Numbered from the stretch's first letter, positions 54,784 to 64,000 are shown. The stretch: 64,000 bases of DNA from Pseudomonadota bacterium (GCA_021847105.1 JAJZUT010000006.1:1-64000), one strand, 5' to 3'. Made by a program: numbers and translations. Notes: generated by a model not told the origin, from the letters alone.

Positions 54784-55290
54784 ATGCCGAGATGTAAAGG
54801 CGAGATTGCACGCGCACTGACCCTGGGGATGGCGCTCCTGGCCGGACTCGCCTCAGTCGGCGCCGCGCGGGCTGCAGACTCGGGCCACAGCGCCGTGTTT
54901 GATGCCAATTGTTCCATGTGCCACCAGCTACGTGCCGCCGGAGTGCCGGGACAGTTCCCGCGCCTCGCCGGGCGCGCCGGCAAGATTGCCGCCACGCAGG
55001 CAGGCCGGCGCTACCTGGAGCATGTGGTGCTGTACGGCATGATGGGTACGATTACCGTCGATGGCAACCAGATCGTGGGCGGAGTTATGCCCTCCTTCGC
55101 CTCGCTGTCTGACCAGGATCTCGCCGCCGCGCTCAATTACGTGATCAGCCTGAATGCCGCGGGCAAGCTGCACTGGAAGGGCTCCGTCATAACCCCCGCA
55201 GCGCTCGCGCATGTGCGCGCCGGCAAGCCCTGGTCCGCGATGCAGGTCCATCAGCTGCGCACCACCGTCCTCGGTAAGCCGCATCGATAG
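54784..55290 (+). CDS. Periplasmic monoheme c-type cytochrome
   Basis: A 168-residue exported cytochrome. Signal peptide (ALTLGMALLAGLASVGAARA), heme motif CSMCH in FDANCSMCHQLRAAGVPG, and a distal Met candidate in GGVMPSFASLSDQDLAAALN, the usual class I pattern. ATG 54784 is preceded by GGAG. It lies 25 bases after the IclR stop, so it is co-transcribed with the regulator. It may take electrons from the amine dehydrogenases or the PQQ enzyme encoded around it. Confidence 0.88.
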   Translation: MPRCKGEIARALTLGMALLAGLASVGAARAADSGHSAVFDANCSMCHQLRAAGVPGQFPRLAGRAGKIAATQAGRRYLEHVVLYGMMGTITVDGNQIVGGVMPSFASLSDQDLAAALNYVISLNAAGKLHWKGSVITPAALAHVRAGKPWSAMQVHQLRTTVLGKPHR

Positions 55291-55319
55291 CCGCTCTGCT
55301 CCCGTGCCGCGGCCTTGAG

Positions 55320-57368
55320 TCAGTGCGGCGGGGGAGCCGATTTCTCGCGCCGCTGAGCGCGGTAGGCCTGCCAGGACCGGTCGATCAGGTAATCGCGAAT
55401 CGCGACTGCCTCGCCGGCGGTGAGCTTCGTATCGAGGAACGGAAAGCCCGCGCCGCATCCGAAGCAGGGCATGCCGTGGCGTCTCTTTGAGCCGGCAAGC
55501 ACTATCGCAAAGAAATGCGCGCGCACGCCCGCAGGCATGTAGCGTAGGTCCGGTATGCCCCCGTGCAGCGTCCAGGCGCCATCGCCATCGGCGTCCGGAC
55601 CGTGGCAGTCCCAACAGACGAACCGACGGTACAGACGCCGCCCCGCCCGGATCTCGGCGCGGCCGAAAGACTCCGCAGGCGGGCGTGGTACCGCAGGGAT
55701 CGCGGCGTGGGCGGGTGGCAGGCGAGCCGTTCCGTCCAGGCGGAAAGCGAGCAAGCGGGCGGGCCCGCGCAGGGAGGCCGGCGTACCCATGTTGCTGCCT
55801 TTGTCGAACAGCCGCGAGGCGGACCCATAACCGACCGGCTCCAGCACGTACTGCACACCCTGTACCTCATAGGTGATGGGCACCGCGTCATTTGCCGAAC
55901 CGGTGTTGAGCGACCACAGTCTGCGGCCGGTATCGGCAGCATAGGCGTCGAACCAACCCGTACCCTGACCGGCGAAGACGAGATTTCCGGCCGTCGCCAG
56001 CACGCCACTGTTCACGGGCAGAGGCTCATCCACCGTCCACTGCGCCGCCTCGCGGACAGGGTTCCAGGCGTAGAGTTTCCCCCGCCGCGCGGTCTGTCCC
56101 TGCGCGCGATGCACGCGGGCGTCGGCAGCAGGGATGTACACCAGCCCGGTGATCGGGCTGTAACTCATCGGCCACCAGTTGTGAAACGCCGCCGGTCGCA
56201 TGCCCCCGCCCCAGGCGGCCGGTACCGGCACCATCCGCGGATCGAGCGGCGTGGCGGAGATGAGCTTGCCGGTATGGGCATCGAGAACGTAGAACGTGCC
56301 GTTCTTCGGGACAGTCATCGCAACGTAGTGCCTGCGGCCATCGATCTGCAGATGTGCCATGACGATCTGCATGTTTTCGGTATGCGGGCTCGTCTGGTAG
56401 TACCAGTTCAAACGGCCCGTGGCCGCATTGACGGCAATGACGCATCCGGAGAACAACTTCCGGCCACCGACCCTCAGGTTCATCCGATCGCCGTACAGCA
56501 TGTCCGGATCGGCTGCGGTCGTGCTGAAGATCACCTGATCCGTTGGCGCATCATAGGTGATCGCCGTCCACACGGAGGCGCCCCCGGTCGTCCACCAGCG
56601 CTTTCCGCGCCAGGTTCTTGCCGCCATGGCCAATGCCGGCTCCTTCGCATCGATGCCGCTCGGCGTATCGGGTACGGTCCAGAAGCGCCAAAGATGCCGG
56701 CCGGTGACAGCATCCACGGCAAGCAAGGAACCGCGCACCCCCGTGTCGCCGCCGTTATAGCCGATATAGACGCGCCCTCCGCCGACGCGCGGTGAGCCGG
56801 TGATACCGGTTTGATCAGGGTTGCAGACCCGTGTCTGCCACTGCTCTGCGCCCGTTGCGGCATTCAGGGCGATCAACCGGCAATCGCCGGTGCCCACGTA
56901 GACCTTGCCTTGCCATACGGCCACTCCGCGATTCGTTCGGGCGGCCCAGGAGTTGCGATAATGATCGAGCCGCACGCGGGGCTGGTAAGTCCACGCGATC
57001 TTGCCGGTCACGGCATTCACCGCATAGACGCGGTCGAATGGGGCAGAGAGGTAGATGATGCCGTCCACTTCGATGGGCTCGGCGGCCAGACCCATAACGC
57101 TCGGCACATTCAGATACCAGGCGAGTGCCAGCCGCCGCACGTTGCGGGCATTGATCTGCCGCAAGGGACTGAAGTGTTGCTCGTCATAGCGGCCATTGAC
57201 CAGCCAGTCGCGGCCACTCGAGGCCTCCGCTGCAACACGTTGATCCGAGACGTTGCCCGGCCGCTGCAGCGTGCGCGCGACCGCGCCGAGCGCCATCCCC
57301 ATCGCTGCGGCACTCAGGGCACACCCGAACAGCCCCGCCACGAGCCTGGCGGAGCGGCTGCTGTTCAT
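55320..57368 (-). CDS. PQQ-type quinohemoprotein dehydrogenase with C-terminal cytochrome c
   Basis: A 682-residue exported enzyme: signal peptide, an eight-bladed propeller with repeated W-motifs (VTGKIAWTYQ, ATGAEQWQTR, VTGRHLWRFW, ATGRLNWYYQ, DTGRRLWSLN), and a C-terminal heme domain with CWDCH. It resembles quinohemoprotein alcohol dehydrogenases, which oxidise alcohols or aldehydes. Two departures are seen: no vicinal Cys-Cys pair (VGTGDCRLIALN has one Cys) and the usual DxWDY catalytic segment reads HTENMQ. Start ATG 57368 (MNSSRSARLVAGL). It follows the Mo-enzyme gene after 240 bases. Confidence 0.8.
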   Translation of the reverse strand: MNSSRSARLVAGLFGCALSAAAMGMALGAVARTLQRPGNVSDQRVAAEASSGRDWLVNGRYDEQHFSPLRQINARNVRRLALAWYLNVPSVMGLAAEPIEVDGIIYLSAPFDRVYAVNAVTGKIAWTYQPRVRLDHYRNSWAARTNRGVAVWQGKVYVGTGDCRLIALNAATGAEQWQTRVCNPDQTGITGSPRVGGGRVYIGYNGGDTGVRGSLLAVDAVTGRHLWRFWTVPDTPSGIDAKEPALAMAARTWRGKRWWTTGGASVWTAITYDAPTDQVIFSTTAADPDMLYGDRMNLRVGGRKLFSGCVIAVNAATGRLNWYYQTSPHTENMQIVMAHLQIDGRRHYVAMTVPKNGTFYVLDAHTGKLISATPLDPRMVPVPAAWGGGMRPAAFHNWWPMSYSPITGLVYIPAADARVHRAQGQTARRGKLYAWNPVREAAQWTVDEPLPVNSGVLATAGNLVFAGQGTGWFDAYAADTGRRLWSLNTGSANDAVPITYEVQGVQYVLEPVGYGSASRLFDKGSNMGTPASLRGPARLLAFRLDGTARLPPAHAAIPAVPRPPAESFGRAEIRAGRRLYRRFVCWDCHGPDADGDGAWTLHGGIPDLRYMPAGVRAHFFAIVLAGSKRRHGMPCFGCGAGFPFLDTKLTAGEAVAIRDYLIDRSWQAYRAQRREKSAPPPH

Positions 57369-57609
57369 GAACTCTTCTCCCGGCCGAGAACCCTTCACCG
57401 CCCGTGGCCCGCGCAACGTGGTAAGCACCTGCGCATCGCTCGAGAGCGCGCTGTTCGGGCTCGCGCTCCGAGGGACGCGCACTGCCCCACGCTAAGCAGT
57501 CATCGAGCCGATCGTTCCCCTCACCGGCACACCCAGGTCGGTGCGGCGGCGAGACTCGGCACACGCTCGACGGCCGAGCATCTGCCGCCAGTGCGTCGCA
57601 TTGGAGGTG

Positions 57610-59916
57610 TCATGTCCGGGACACGCTTTCGCCCACAGGGAGATGCCGAATGCGCTGCCCCGTGGCCGCAAAGATGGCGTTGGCAAACGCCGGCGCGATC
57701 GGCGGCATGCCCGGCTCGCCGACTCCCCCGAGTGGCACCTCGAAGCCCGCTTGCTGCACGTGCACATGGATCTCCCGTGGCGCTTCGGGCAGACGCAACA
57801 GGGGATAGTCGTTGAAGTTGGATTGCTGCACCCGACCGTCCTTGAACGTGATCGCACCATGCTTGGCCACCGTGAGACCCATGATGCACGCCCCTTCCAG
57901 CTGAGCGCGTACCCGGTCCGGGTTGACCTGCGGACCACAGTCAAAGGCGATGTCCACCCGCGGAACTGCAATCCGGCCCGACCGGTCGACCTCGACCTCG
58001 ACCACCGCCGCGGCATAGCTCATGAAGCTGTAGGTGGCTGCCAAACCCAGCCCCCGTCCCTTCGGCAGCGCTCGGCCCCAACCCGCCTCGCGCGTAGCCC
58101 GCTCGATCACCGCGCGCCATCGTCCGGTATCGAGCGGATAGCGGCGCGGAGACTCGCCGTAGTTCCACTGATCCGACAGCGTACGCGGGTCGATCCGACG
58201 GTCCGGTCCCAGCAGCGACAGTTGGTACTCCCGCGGGTCACGCCCTGCCGCATGCGCCAACTCGTCGATGAAGCTCTGGATCGCGAAACCGTGCGCGATG
58301 TTGTACACGGAGCGGAACCAGCCGATGCGCGTGTAGGCGGGCACCTTCGGAATTTCCAGTCGGATATTCGGGATGCGGTACGGGATGTTGATCATTCCCA
58401 TGCCGTATTCGCTCGAATCCTCCCCCTCCGCTCCGGCCACGAAGGTCGCATCCTCGGTCGGGGAAGCGGAACGGTGCAACCATGCAAGCGGCAATCCATC
58501 GGGCCCGAGCACCGCCTCCAGCCGCTCCATCGCGACGGCCTGGTAGTAGTCGTGGCGAATATCATCCTCGCGGGTCCACATGACTTTGACAGGCGTCCCA
58601 CCCATCGCTTTGCTCAGCACAGCGGCTTCACCCGCAAAATCCCCGAGTGACTTGCGCCCGAAGGCACCGCCAAGCAAGGTCACATTCACGGTGACGTCCG
58701 ATTCCTTCATGCCGAGCAGTCCGGTGATCAGATCGCGCGTCCCTTGCGGATCTTGCACCGGCGCCCAGACTTCGCAGTGACCGGCAACGATGCGGGCGGT
58801 CGCCGCCGGCGGCTCCATCGAGGCATGGGCGAGAAACGGCAGGTAGTACTCGGCCTCGATCCGCCGGGGCGCTGCCTGCAGCGCAGACAGTGCGTCGCCG
58901 TCGTTACGCACGACCTCGGCCGGCCGACGAACCGCCTGCTCCAACTGCCCCTCGAACCGCTGCGAGTCGAAGCTCGCGTTCGCGCCATCGTGCCAGCGGA
59001 TCTTCAGCGCCTCACGGCCCTTGATGGCCGCCCAGGTATTGCGCGCCAACACCGCCACGCCCCCCAGCGGATACGCCTGGGCCGGCAGCGGATGCGCGGC
59101 GATCTCCACCACGCGCACCACTCCCGGGACCGCCAGTGCGGCACGCGCGTCGTAGTCGATGAGCCTGCCGCCGAGCACCGCAGGTCGCGCGACGACGGCA
59201 TAGAGCATCCCTTCAAGGCGCGTATCGATGCCATAGCGGGCCCGTCCGGCGACGATATCCGCGCCATCGATGGCCCGCGTGCTCAGTTTGCCGATATAAC
59301 GAAACTGCTCCGGACTTTTAAGCCGGACCCGCTGGGGGTCGGGAACGGCCTCGCGGGCTGCCGCTTGAGCGAGATCTCCGTAGGAGAGGTGCCGTCCGCT
59401 CGCGCGGTGCCAGAGTTGCTGCGCCTCGGCATGCACCTCGCTCACCGGCACGCCCCAGTGCGCGGCCGCTGCGCTTTCGAGCATCATGCGCGCCGCAGCG
59501 CCCACCCGCCGCATGGGTCCGAAAAAATGGCGCATGCTGCGCGAACCGTCGGTATCCTGGTTACCATAGCGCGCCTGATCCCCTGGCGCCTGCACCACCC
59601 TCAGCCGCGGCCACTCGGCCTCCAATTCATCGGCGACCACGAGCGCCATGCTGGTTCGAATCCCCTGACCCATCTCCGGGCGCGCCACCGTTATCGTCAC
59701 GGTGTCATCCGGATGAATCGCCACGAAGACCAGCGGATTCTCCACCGCCCCGCCCGGCTCAGCGTCCACTCCGTACTTGCGTGAGGCAGTGCCCGCCAAG
59801 GCAATCTGCCCGGACTCGTGCAGGCACAGCACGAGAGCACCGGCCACCACACCCTTCAATACCGTGCGGCGAGTTACCCCGTGCGCGCGCTCGAGCGCAT
59901 CGTGCTGTTCCGTCAT
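57610..59916 (-). CDS. Molybdopterin subunit of an isoquinoline 1-oxidoreductase/aldehyde dehydrogenase-type enzyme
   Basis: A 768-residue protein of the xanthine oxidase family, IorB branch. The N-terminus [20 protein letters not shown] is a Tat signal. [20 protein letters not shown] and [19 protein letters not shown] are Mo-cofactor-binding motifs, and [20 protein letters not shown] carries the catalytic Glu region (GxGE). With its 2Fe-2S partner and the cytochrome upstream it probably oxidises the aldehydes released by the amine dehydrogenases, by family analogy. ATG 59916 overlaps the 2Fe-2S gene stop by 4 bases. Confidence 0.9.
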   Translation of the reverse strand: MTEQHDALERAHGVTRRTVLKGVVAGALVLCLHESGQIALAGTASRKYGVDAEPGGAVENPLVFVAIHPDDTVTITVARPEMGQGIRTSMALVVADELEAEWPRLRVVQAPGDQARYGNQDTDGSRSMRHFFGPMRRVGAAARMMLESAAAAHWGVPVSEVHAEAQQLWHRASGRHLSYGDLAQAAAREAVPDPQRVRLKSPEQFRYIGKLSTRAIDGADIVAGRARYGIDTRLEGMLYAVVARPAVLGGRLIDYDARAALAVPGVVRVVEIAAHPLPAQAYPLGGVAVLARNTWAAIKGREALKIRWHDGANASFDSQRFEGQLEQAVRRPAEVVRNDGDALSALQAAPRRIEAEYYLPFLAHASMEPPAATARIVAGHCEVWAPVQDPQGTRDLITGLLGMKESDVTVNVTLLGGAFGRKSLGDFAGEAAVLSKAMGGTPVKVMWTREDDIRHDYYQAVAMERLEAVLGPDGLPLAWLHRSASPTEDATFVAGAEGEDSSEYGMGMINIPYRIPNIRLEIPKVPAYTRIGWFRSVYNIAHGFAIQSFIDELAHAAGRDPREYQLSLLGPDRRIDPRTLSDQWNYGESPRRYPLDTGRWRAVIERATREAGWGRALPKGRGLGLAATYSFMSYAAAVVEVEVDRSGRIAVPRVDIAFDCGPQVNPDRVRAQLEGACIMGLTVAKHGAITFKDGRVQQSNFNDYPLLRLPEAPREIHVHVQQAGFEVPLGGVGEPGMPPIAPAFANAIFAATGQRIRHLPVGESVSRT

Positions 59917-60383
59917 GGCGTCTCCCTCAGCTGTTGCGCCGCCTGATGGATCGCGGCACGGATGCGTGGATAGGTGCCACAACGGCAGAGATTGCCGGCC
60001 ATGGCCGCATCGATCTGGTCATCGCTCGGTTGGGGCGTTGCGCGCAGCAGTGCCACGGCGCTCATGATTTGCCCGGCCTGACAGTACCCGCACTGTGCCA
60101 CGCCGAGCGCCAGCCATGCCGACTGCACGGCGCGTCCAATCCGCCCCTCGCCAGCCGCTTCGATGGTGGTGATCGACTTGCCCTGCACCGCCGCGAGCGG
60201 CGTGAGGCACGCTCGCACCGGCTCGCCCGCAACATGAACCGTGCAGACCCCGCACAGCCCCATCCCGCAGCCAAATTTCGCCCCGGTCAATCCCAACTCG
60301 TCCCGCAGCACCCACAACAGTGGCGTGTCCGGCGCAGCGTCCACGTCCACGGAACGTCCGTTGATGTGCAATGTGAGCGCCAT
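59913..60383 (-). CDS. 2Fe-2S subunit of the Mo-dependent aldehyde/isoquinoline oxidoreductase
   Basis: A 156-residue iron-sulphur subunit, IorA type. The plant-ferredoxin cluster is [15 protein letters not shown] plus a later Cys in RACLTPL, and the second cluster is [11 protein letters not shown] with [12 protein letters not shown]. No signal peptide is present; it would be carried through the Tat pore with the molybdopterin subunit. The gene lies 11 bases after the cytochrome c gene and overlaps the large subunit by 4 bases. Confidence 0.92.
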   Translation of the reverse strand: MALTLHINGRSVDVDAAPDTPLLWVLRDELGLTGAKFGCGMGLCGVCTVHVAGEPVRACLTPLAAVQGKSITTIEAAGEGRIGRAVQSAWLALGVAQCGYCQAGQIMSAVALLRATPQPSDDQIDAAMAGNLCRCGTYPRIRAAIHQAAQQLRETP

Positions 60384-60394
60384 GGACTCTCCAA

Positions 60395-61039
60395 TCAGCT
60401 ATTGGGGCGGGAAGCGGATTTTACCCCCGGACCGTAACCGGCGCTGCCATAGACGCTGAGCGCTGCAGGTGCGGCGCATTGCCTCTGCAGTCGCGCCACT
60501 ACTTGATTGCGGTAGCGCGTCAGCCCCGTCTGCGTCAGCGGTTCGTGGCGCAGCCGCGTCACCTCAGCCACTGTATAAGGATGCGCGCCACGCCCGACAG
60601 ACGCCGGCGCGCCGAGATCGAACACGACCCAGTTCATGACCCGCGTCAGCATCCGGTCCGACAGGCTGCTTAAGGCCACATCGGGTAGCCGCACGAGGAA
60701 CTGCCGTCCCTGGCGCGTGCAGAGAAAACTTCCGGTCAGATGCCGCAACGTCGGCACCGAGCGCGGCGCCGAGACGCCTTCTACTCCGTGGCAGCCCCCG
60801 CAGGAAGTCAGATACGCAACCTGCACCGCCGTGAGGTGGCTGACCGCATGTCCCGCGGAAGAAGGGGCCGGCGGGCCGGCGGCATGTGCCGGCCGGGCTG
60901 TGGCTATGGCGGGGGCCGCCACCGCAGCGCTGCGCGCCGCCGCGAGGCCGATGCATCCCCCGAGGCACCAGAGCGTAACCGCGAGCGCGCGCAGCAGCCG
61001 CGGGCCACCGCTTGCCCACTGCCCAGCGCGCAGATTCAT
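60395..61039 (-). CDS. Monoheme c-type cytochrome of the TTQ dehydrogenase operon
   Basis: A 214-residue exported protein with one heme motif, CGGCH in [13 protein letters not shown] at about residues 77-89. The signal region is [23 protein letters not shown] 61039 overlaps the light-chain stop by 4 bases. It is too short and has too few hemes to be MauG, the diheme enzyme that completes TTQ. Most likely it is the electron acceptor of the amine dehydrogenase or of the Mo enzyme encoded after it. Confidence 0.82.
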   Translation of the reverse strand: MNLRAGQWASGGPRLLRALAVTLWCLGGCIGLAAARSAAVAAPAIATARPAHAAGPPAPSSAGHAVSHLTAVQVAYLTSCGGCHGVEGVSAPRSVPTLRHLTGSFLCTRQGRQFLVRLPDVALSSLSDRMLTRVMNWVVFDLGAPASVGRGAHPYTVAEVTRLRHEPLTQTGLTRYRNQVVARLQRQCAAPAALSVYGSAGYGPGVKSASRPNS

Positions 61040-61569
61040 TCCGCCAATCCCACCAACACTGCCATCGAACAGTGATACTCGAAGCTGTTGGTCCCAAAAC
61101 ACCAGATGATGTGATTGTTCGCCTGCGGCCGGTAGATCGGCATCGCATGATCGGTGTTGAGGCAACTGCATTTATTGCATTCATTGGCGCCGCAGCAATC
61201 CCGGTAGGCGATCAGGTAGGCGCGCTGATCGTCGGGATTGATGCAGCTGCCGATCCACGAAGTCGGCGAGGGCTGCGAGCCGGGCGGACAGGAATGCACG
61301 CTGCCTCCGCAGCACGAACAGAGATTGCCGTCGATGCCGCAATAGCGCCAGTAATTGCACGCTGTGTCATCGTGCGTTTGGGCCGCACGGCTGAAGTCCG
61401 TGCCCTGCGCCGGTTCCGCCGCACGCGCACGCTGCACAGGCAGTAGCGGAAACAGCGGCGCAGCGACCAGGAGTGCCCCAAATCGCGACAGCATGCTGCG
61501 CCTGGAAACCCGACCGGCCAGGCGCCGGGTCAGCCGCTCGCTCCACTTGTCCAGATCAGATCGTTGCAT
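61036..61569 (-). CDS. mauA: TTQ amine dehydrogenase light chain (MauA/AauA family)
   Basis: A 177-residue precursor with a twin-arginine motif VSRRSML in a 50-residue leader. The mature part has the Cys-rich fold of methylamine and aromatic amine dehydrogenase small subunits: NYWRYCGIDGNLCSCC, TSWIGSC, AYRDCCG, NNHIIWCFG. Trp105 and Trp156 fall at the positions of TTQ-forming Trp57 and Trp108, and Asp80 and Asp124 at those of Asp32 and Asp76, all with identical spacing. Fourteen Cys are present against the usual twelve. ATG 61569 is 1 base after the heavy-chain stop. Methylamine versus aromatic amine preference cannot be decided. Confidence 0.93.
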   Translation of the reverse strand: MQRSDLDKWSERLTRRLAGRVSRRSMLSRFGALLVAAPLFPLLPVQRARAAEPAQGTDFSRAAQTHDDTACNYWRYCGIDGNLCSCCGGSVHSCPPGSQPSPTSWIGSCINPDDQRAYLIAYRDCCGANECNKCSCLNTDHAMPIYRPQANNHIIWCFGTNSFEYHCSMAVLVGLAE

Positions 61570-61570
61570 G

Positions 61571-62773
61571 TCATTCACCTCGCACTCTGACCAGGCCCGG
61601 CGCCACAATCTGCGTAGCCCGACCCACTGCGCCCGACTCGGCATTCATCACCCACAGCCACTGGTGCGACAGCGCGAACAGCAGCGGATGCGTATCCTGC
61701 GTCACTGCGACCAGATAGGCTGACTCCGGCACCGCCCAGCGATCGAGCAGTCGATGCGTGCGCGTATCAAGCACCCAGATCTGCCGGCCGGGCTTCTCAA
61801 AGCTCCAGGCCGGCCCCTCGTGCATCAGCACGAAGAGTCGATGGCGCGACGGCTCGTAGGCAAAGGGCACCTGTCCTCCGGGACGCCAGGTGATCTGGCC
61901 GACGTGCGAAGTGGCCGGTGACATGCCCGCCGCCTCCTCGATGGACCAGGGCTTACCGAACCGGGGGTTATCGGCCAGGTGCACCGGGTGCACCCAGCCG
62001 TCATAGGTGATGAACAGCGCCCGTCCGCTGTGCTCGTCGGCAACGCTCTCGTCCATTACCGGATCGTGCATGACATCAAAAAAGCGCTTGGTGCGCCGTA
62101 CCGTGTAATGGCCCTGCGGGTCGACGTCCGCCACTGCGAGCGATCCATCGGCGCACAGAGAGGCAAAGCCGCGCTTGCCGAAGGGAAACACCAGCCCACA
62201 GCCGGGGACTTCGACCGACGTCAGCACCTTGCGGGCATGCAGGTCGATCACGCTGACGGCGGGCGCCGGTTGAAAGCTGTAGACGTATCCGTAATGCCCA
62301 TCCGGACTCAGCGCGAAGGTGTGCGTCTTTGGATCGGAGATCAACCGGCCCGGCAGCGCAATCTCGCCCTCGTTCGCAAGCGTCGGCCCCCCGTATATCG
62401 ACAGCACATCTTCGCGCTTGCCCCGATTGCCCAACGTCCAATAGGTCTCCGAGATGTACAGCGTGCGGTCATCCGGTGCCCAGGCAAAATTCGCGTATTG
62501 CGACGAGTACACGGTCGCTACATCTTGCAGCGTATCCCCATTTATGATGCGCACACCCCCGCCCTCGAGCCCGTCCATCGCGCTGTAGCTGAGGTCGTGG
62601 GCGGTGAGTCCGTTGAACGCGGTCACGCCCGCCATCTCGCTCTGCAGCACGGGCGGGGTGTGCGTCGGCGGTGTCAGCGCAGCGCCCCAGGCCGGCATGG
62701 CCAGTCCCGCGCCGACCAGCAGCACCAGCGCGGCGCCGGCTGCGATACCCGTTCGGTATGCGATTCGCTTCAT
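61571..62773 (-). CDS. mauB: TTQ amine dehydrogenase heavy chain (MauB/AauB family)
   Basis: A 400-residue exported propeller. Signal peptide (GIAAGAALVLLVGAGLAMPAWG), then seven WD-like blades: VRIINGDTLQDVATV, FAWAPDDRTLYISETYW, RGKREDVLSIYGG, PGCGLVFPFGKRGFASLCAD, QIWVLDTRTHRLLDRW. The GKR-x2-VL-xIY phrase and the VPGC...F segment are characteristic of this subunit. It supports the light chain and shapes the substrate channel. Start ATG 62773 lies 1 base after the flavoprotein stop. Length is typical. Confidence 0.92.
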   Translation of the reverse strand: MKRIAYRTGIAAGAALVLLVGAGLAMPAWGAALTPPTHTPPVLQSEMAGVTAFNGLTAHDLSYSAMDGLEGGGVRIINGDTLQDVATVYSSQYANFAWAPDDRTLYISETYWTLGNRGKREDVLSIYGGPTLANEGEIALPGRLISDPKTHTFALSPDGHYGYVYSFQPAPAVSVIDLHARKVLTSVEVPGCGLVFPFGKRGFASLCADGSLAVADVDPQGHYTVRRTKRFFDVMHDPVMDESVADEHSGRALFITYDGWVHPVHLADNPRFGKPWSIEEAAGMSPATSHVGQITWRPGGQVPFAYEPSRHRLFVLMHEGPAWSFEKPGRQIWVLDTRTHRLLDRWAVPESAYLVAVTQDTHPLLFALSHQWLWVMNAESGAVGRATQIVAPGLVRVRGE

Positions 62774-62774
62774 A

Positions 62775-64000
62775 TTACGCCCCCTGAGTATTATGGGACA
62801 CAAACGGATAGGCCAGTTTCTCCAGCGCCTGCTCGACCGCCCAGTGCGCCGTGAGGAATGCCGCATCGGTGTGCGGACTCATGGCCGCATCTGCATTGGC
62901 GACTGAAATGCGTCCGAAGGGCTGCCGGGCCGTGACGCAGGAGCGCTTGTCGGTCTCGGTGAATACCCAGTCCATCGGATCCTCCAGGCTGCTGTACGTG
63001 TACGAATAACCATGACACCAGCGATTGACCATGATGCCAAGGACGTCCTTGCGCGGATCGAAGCCACCGGATCCGAGAACGCGCACGAGCTGCTCACGGA
63101 TGTTCCGCTCGAAAGTCTCAAACGACGTGCTCATCAGCTCCGCCCGGCCCATGGTGTATTGCGCCTTGCGCGGGTGCCCTGGAAAAGTCGGATAGCGCGT
63201 CATGGAAAGCGCGATCGGATCGCGGGGATGGGCCGAGTGGCGCAACGCGCCGAGGTCCACCGGCTCTGGAAGCCAGAACCGGTCGTGATACATCGTTGGC
63301 GTGACTACGGTGCTGATACCGAGTCTCTCGAATGCCTTCCAGTTGCGCAGGAACACCGTCGTGTACACGATCGGCGCCTTGATGTTGTACGCCAAGGCTT
63401 CCTTTTGCGTCTTGGGCAGCTCTGGGACGAGATATGGAATCATCATGTTCCAGTTGGCCATGATGCAGTAGCACGCCCGAACGTCGTAGAGCTTCCCGCT
63501 TGCGCTCGCCGAGGGGCTGTACGACACGATGACCTCGCGAGCCGTGGCCGGATCCCCGTCGTGACGAACATTGAGTACCGTATGGTTGAGACGGATGCGG
63601 GTCGAGTTTCCTGGACGATCGAATAGCGAATAATCGACGCGCGCCATGCCGACGTCCTCTTGCGTCGAGCCGGGTACCGCGGCGGGAATCAGCTTGCGGA
63701 CCAGCAGCCGCACCAATGTTGCATTGCCGTCTGGGAAATGCACGTCACCGTGCCCTGGGCGCTGGCGCCCGTGCATGCCACCGGGCAGGTCCGCCAGCAG
63801 GCCGCGCGGCAGTGGATCGAGCTTCAAGCCATAGAAGCCGGGCAGGCTGCCCATGCCCCAGGCAAACAATGCCGGCAGCACGTCCGCGCCCGTGCCGAAT
63901 ACGCTGCGTCCGAGATTGCGATAAAACCAGTAGGCCTGCGGGTCGAGCTTGACCACTTTGAGCAAGTAGTCCTCGAAGCTCATGCGCGCCAGCTGCTCGA
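62775..64000 (-). CDS. Flavoprotein of the spermidine-dehydrogenase-like group, N-terminus beyond the window
   Basis: About 408 codons of the C-terminal two-thirds are visible and the frame stays open to the right edge (...EQLARMSFEDYLLK). It aligns with the flavoprotein at 39361-41247: FEDYLLKVVKLD against YRDYLIRDAGLG, VHFPDGNATLVRLLVRKLIP, VNRWCHGYSYTYSSL and FGRISVANADAAM. The ATG at 63983 is internal, not the start. The FAD loop should be off-window. It is the gene immediately before the TTQ heavy chain (1-base gap), so it belongs to the same operon. Confidence 0.8.
   Translation of the reverse strand, partial: EQLARMSFEDYLLKVVKLDPQAYWFYRNLGRSVFGTGADVLPALFAWGMGSLPGFYGLKLDPLPRGLLADLPGGMHGRQRPGHGDVHFPDGNATLVRLLVRKLIPAAVPGSTQEDVGMARVDYSLFDRPGNSTRIRLNHTVLNVRHDGDPATAREVIVSYSPSASASGKLYDVRACYCIMANWNMMIPYLVPELPKTQKEALAYNIKAPIVYTTVFLRNWKAFERLGISTVVTPTMYHDRFWLPEPVDLGALRHSAHPRDPIALSMTRYPTFPGHPRKAQYTMGRAELMSTSFETFERNIREQLVRVLGSGGFDPRKDVLGIMVNRWCHGYSYTYSSLEDPMDWVFTETDKRSCVTARQPFGRISVANADAAMSPHTDAAFLTAHWAVEQALEKLAYPFVSHNTQGA

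Noticed and set aside
60395..61039. MauG, the diheme TTQ maturase
   Set aside because: Only one CxxCH motif and about 214 residues; MauG has two hemes and is much longer.

Overview
The window is a GC-rich chromosome segment from a proteobacterium, most likely a gammaproteobacterium of the Xanthomonadales/Nevskiales/Steroidobacter kind. Pointers are abundant TonB-dependent receptors with FecI/FecR partners, a RIO1-type kinase beside a DeaD-type helicase, and a tRNA-Pro 3' fragment of xanthomonad type. This placement is inferred from gene content, not from a marker gene.

Layout. (1) 1-8709 is the end of an integrated element with defence-island character. It holds a C-terminal scrap of an SNF2-like helicase, an AddA-like helicase/nuclease, an AddB-like nuclease, an HNH-type zinc-cluster fragment and a two-gene unit of a membrane-anchored XRE regulator and an LRAT-like papain-fold protein. 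It closes with a duplicated 3' end of tRNA-Pro(CGG) at 8662-8709. (2) 8710-13318 is a scarred zone: relics of a Fic protein, an IS630 transposase, a TonB receptor, phosphofructokinase and an Old Yellow Enzyme, with an intact secreted propeller protein and a CBS protein between them. (3) 13328-21297 (minus) is a coupled FecI-FecR-TonB receptor-PstS-like-propeller-tandem Rossmann operon. (4) 21377-31041 carries zwf with a gnd relic, a sterol-desaturase/TetR pair, a RIO kinase and DEAD-box helicase pair, and two secreted proteins. (5) 31077-38702 (minus) carries a two-component system and a second TonB receptor/FecIR set. (6) 39361-64000 is an amine-oxidation island.

The amine island has two large minus-strand operons around a short plus-strand unit (IclR regulator and cytochrome c). 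The first runs TonB receptor, APC permease, qhpA, qhpD, qhpC, qhpB, qhpF, qhpE, qhpG. It is a complete set for quinohemoprotein amine dehydrogenase (CTQ cofactor): structural subunits, radical-SAM cross-linker, leader exporter, leader protease and flavin monooxygenase. The second runs flavoprotein (cut by the window edge), TTQ amine dehydrogenase heavy chain, light chain, cytochrome c, 2Fe-2S subunit, molybdopterin subunit and then a PQQ-type dehydrogenase. The inferred logic is periplasmic oxidation of amines to aldehydes and of aldehydes to acids, with electrons passed to c-type cytochromes. A Tat-exported flavoprotein related to the truncated one lies at 39361-41247.

The most noteworthy points are a TTQ dehydrogenase pair with no mauG, mauD or mauE beside it, the XRE/LRAT membrane pair, the AddAB-like nuclease module in an integrated island, and the FecIR operon that joins a TonB receptor to a phosphate-binding-type protein.
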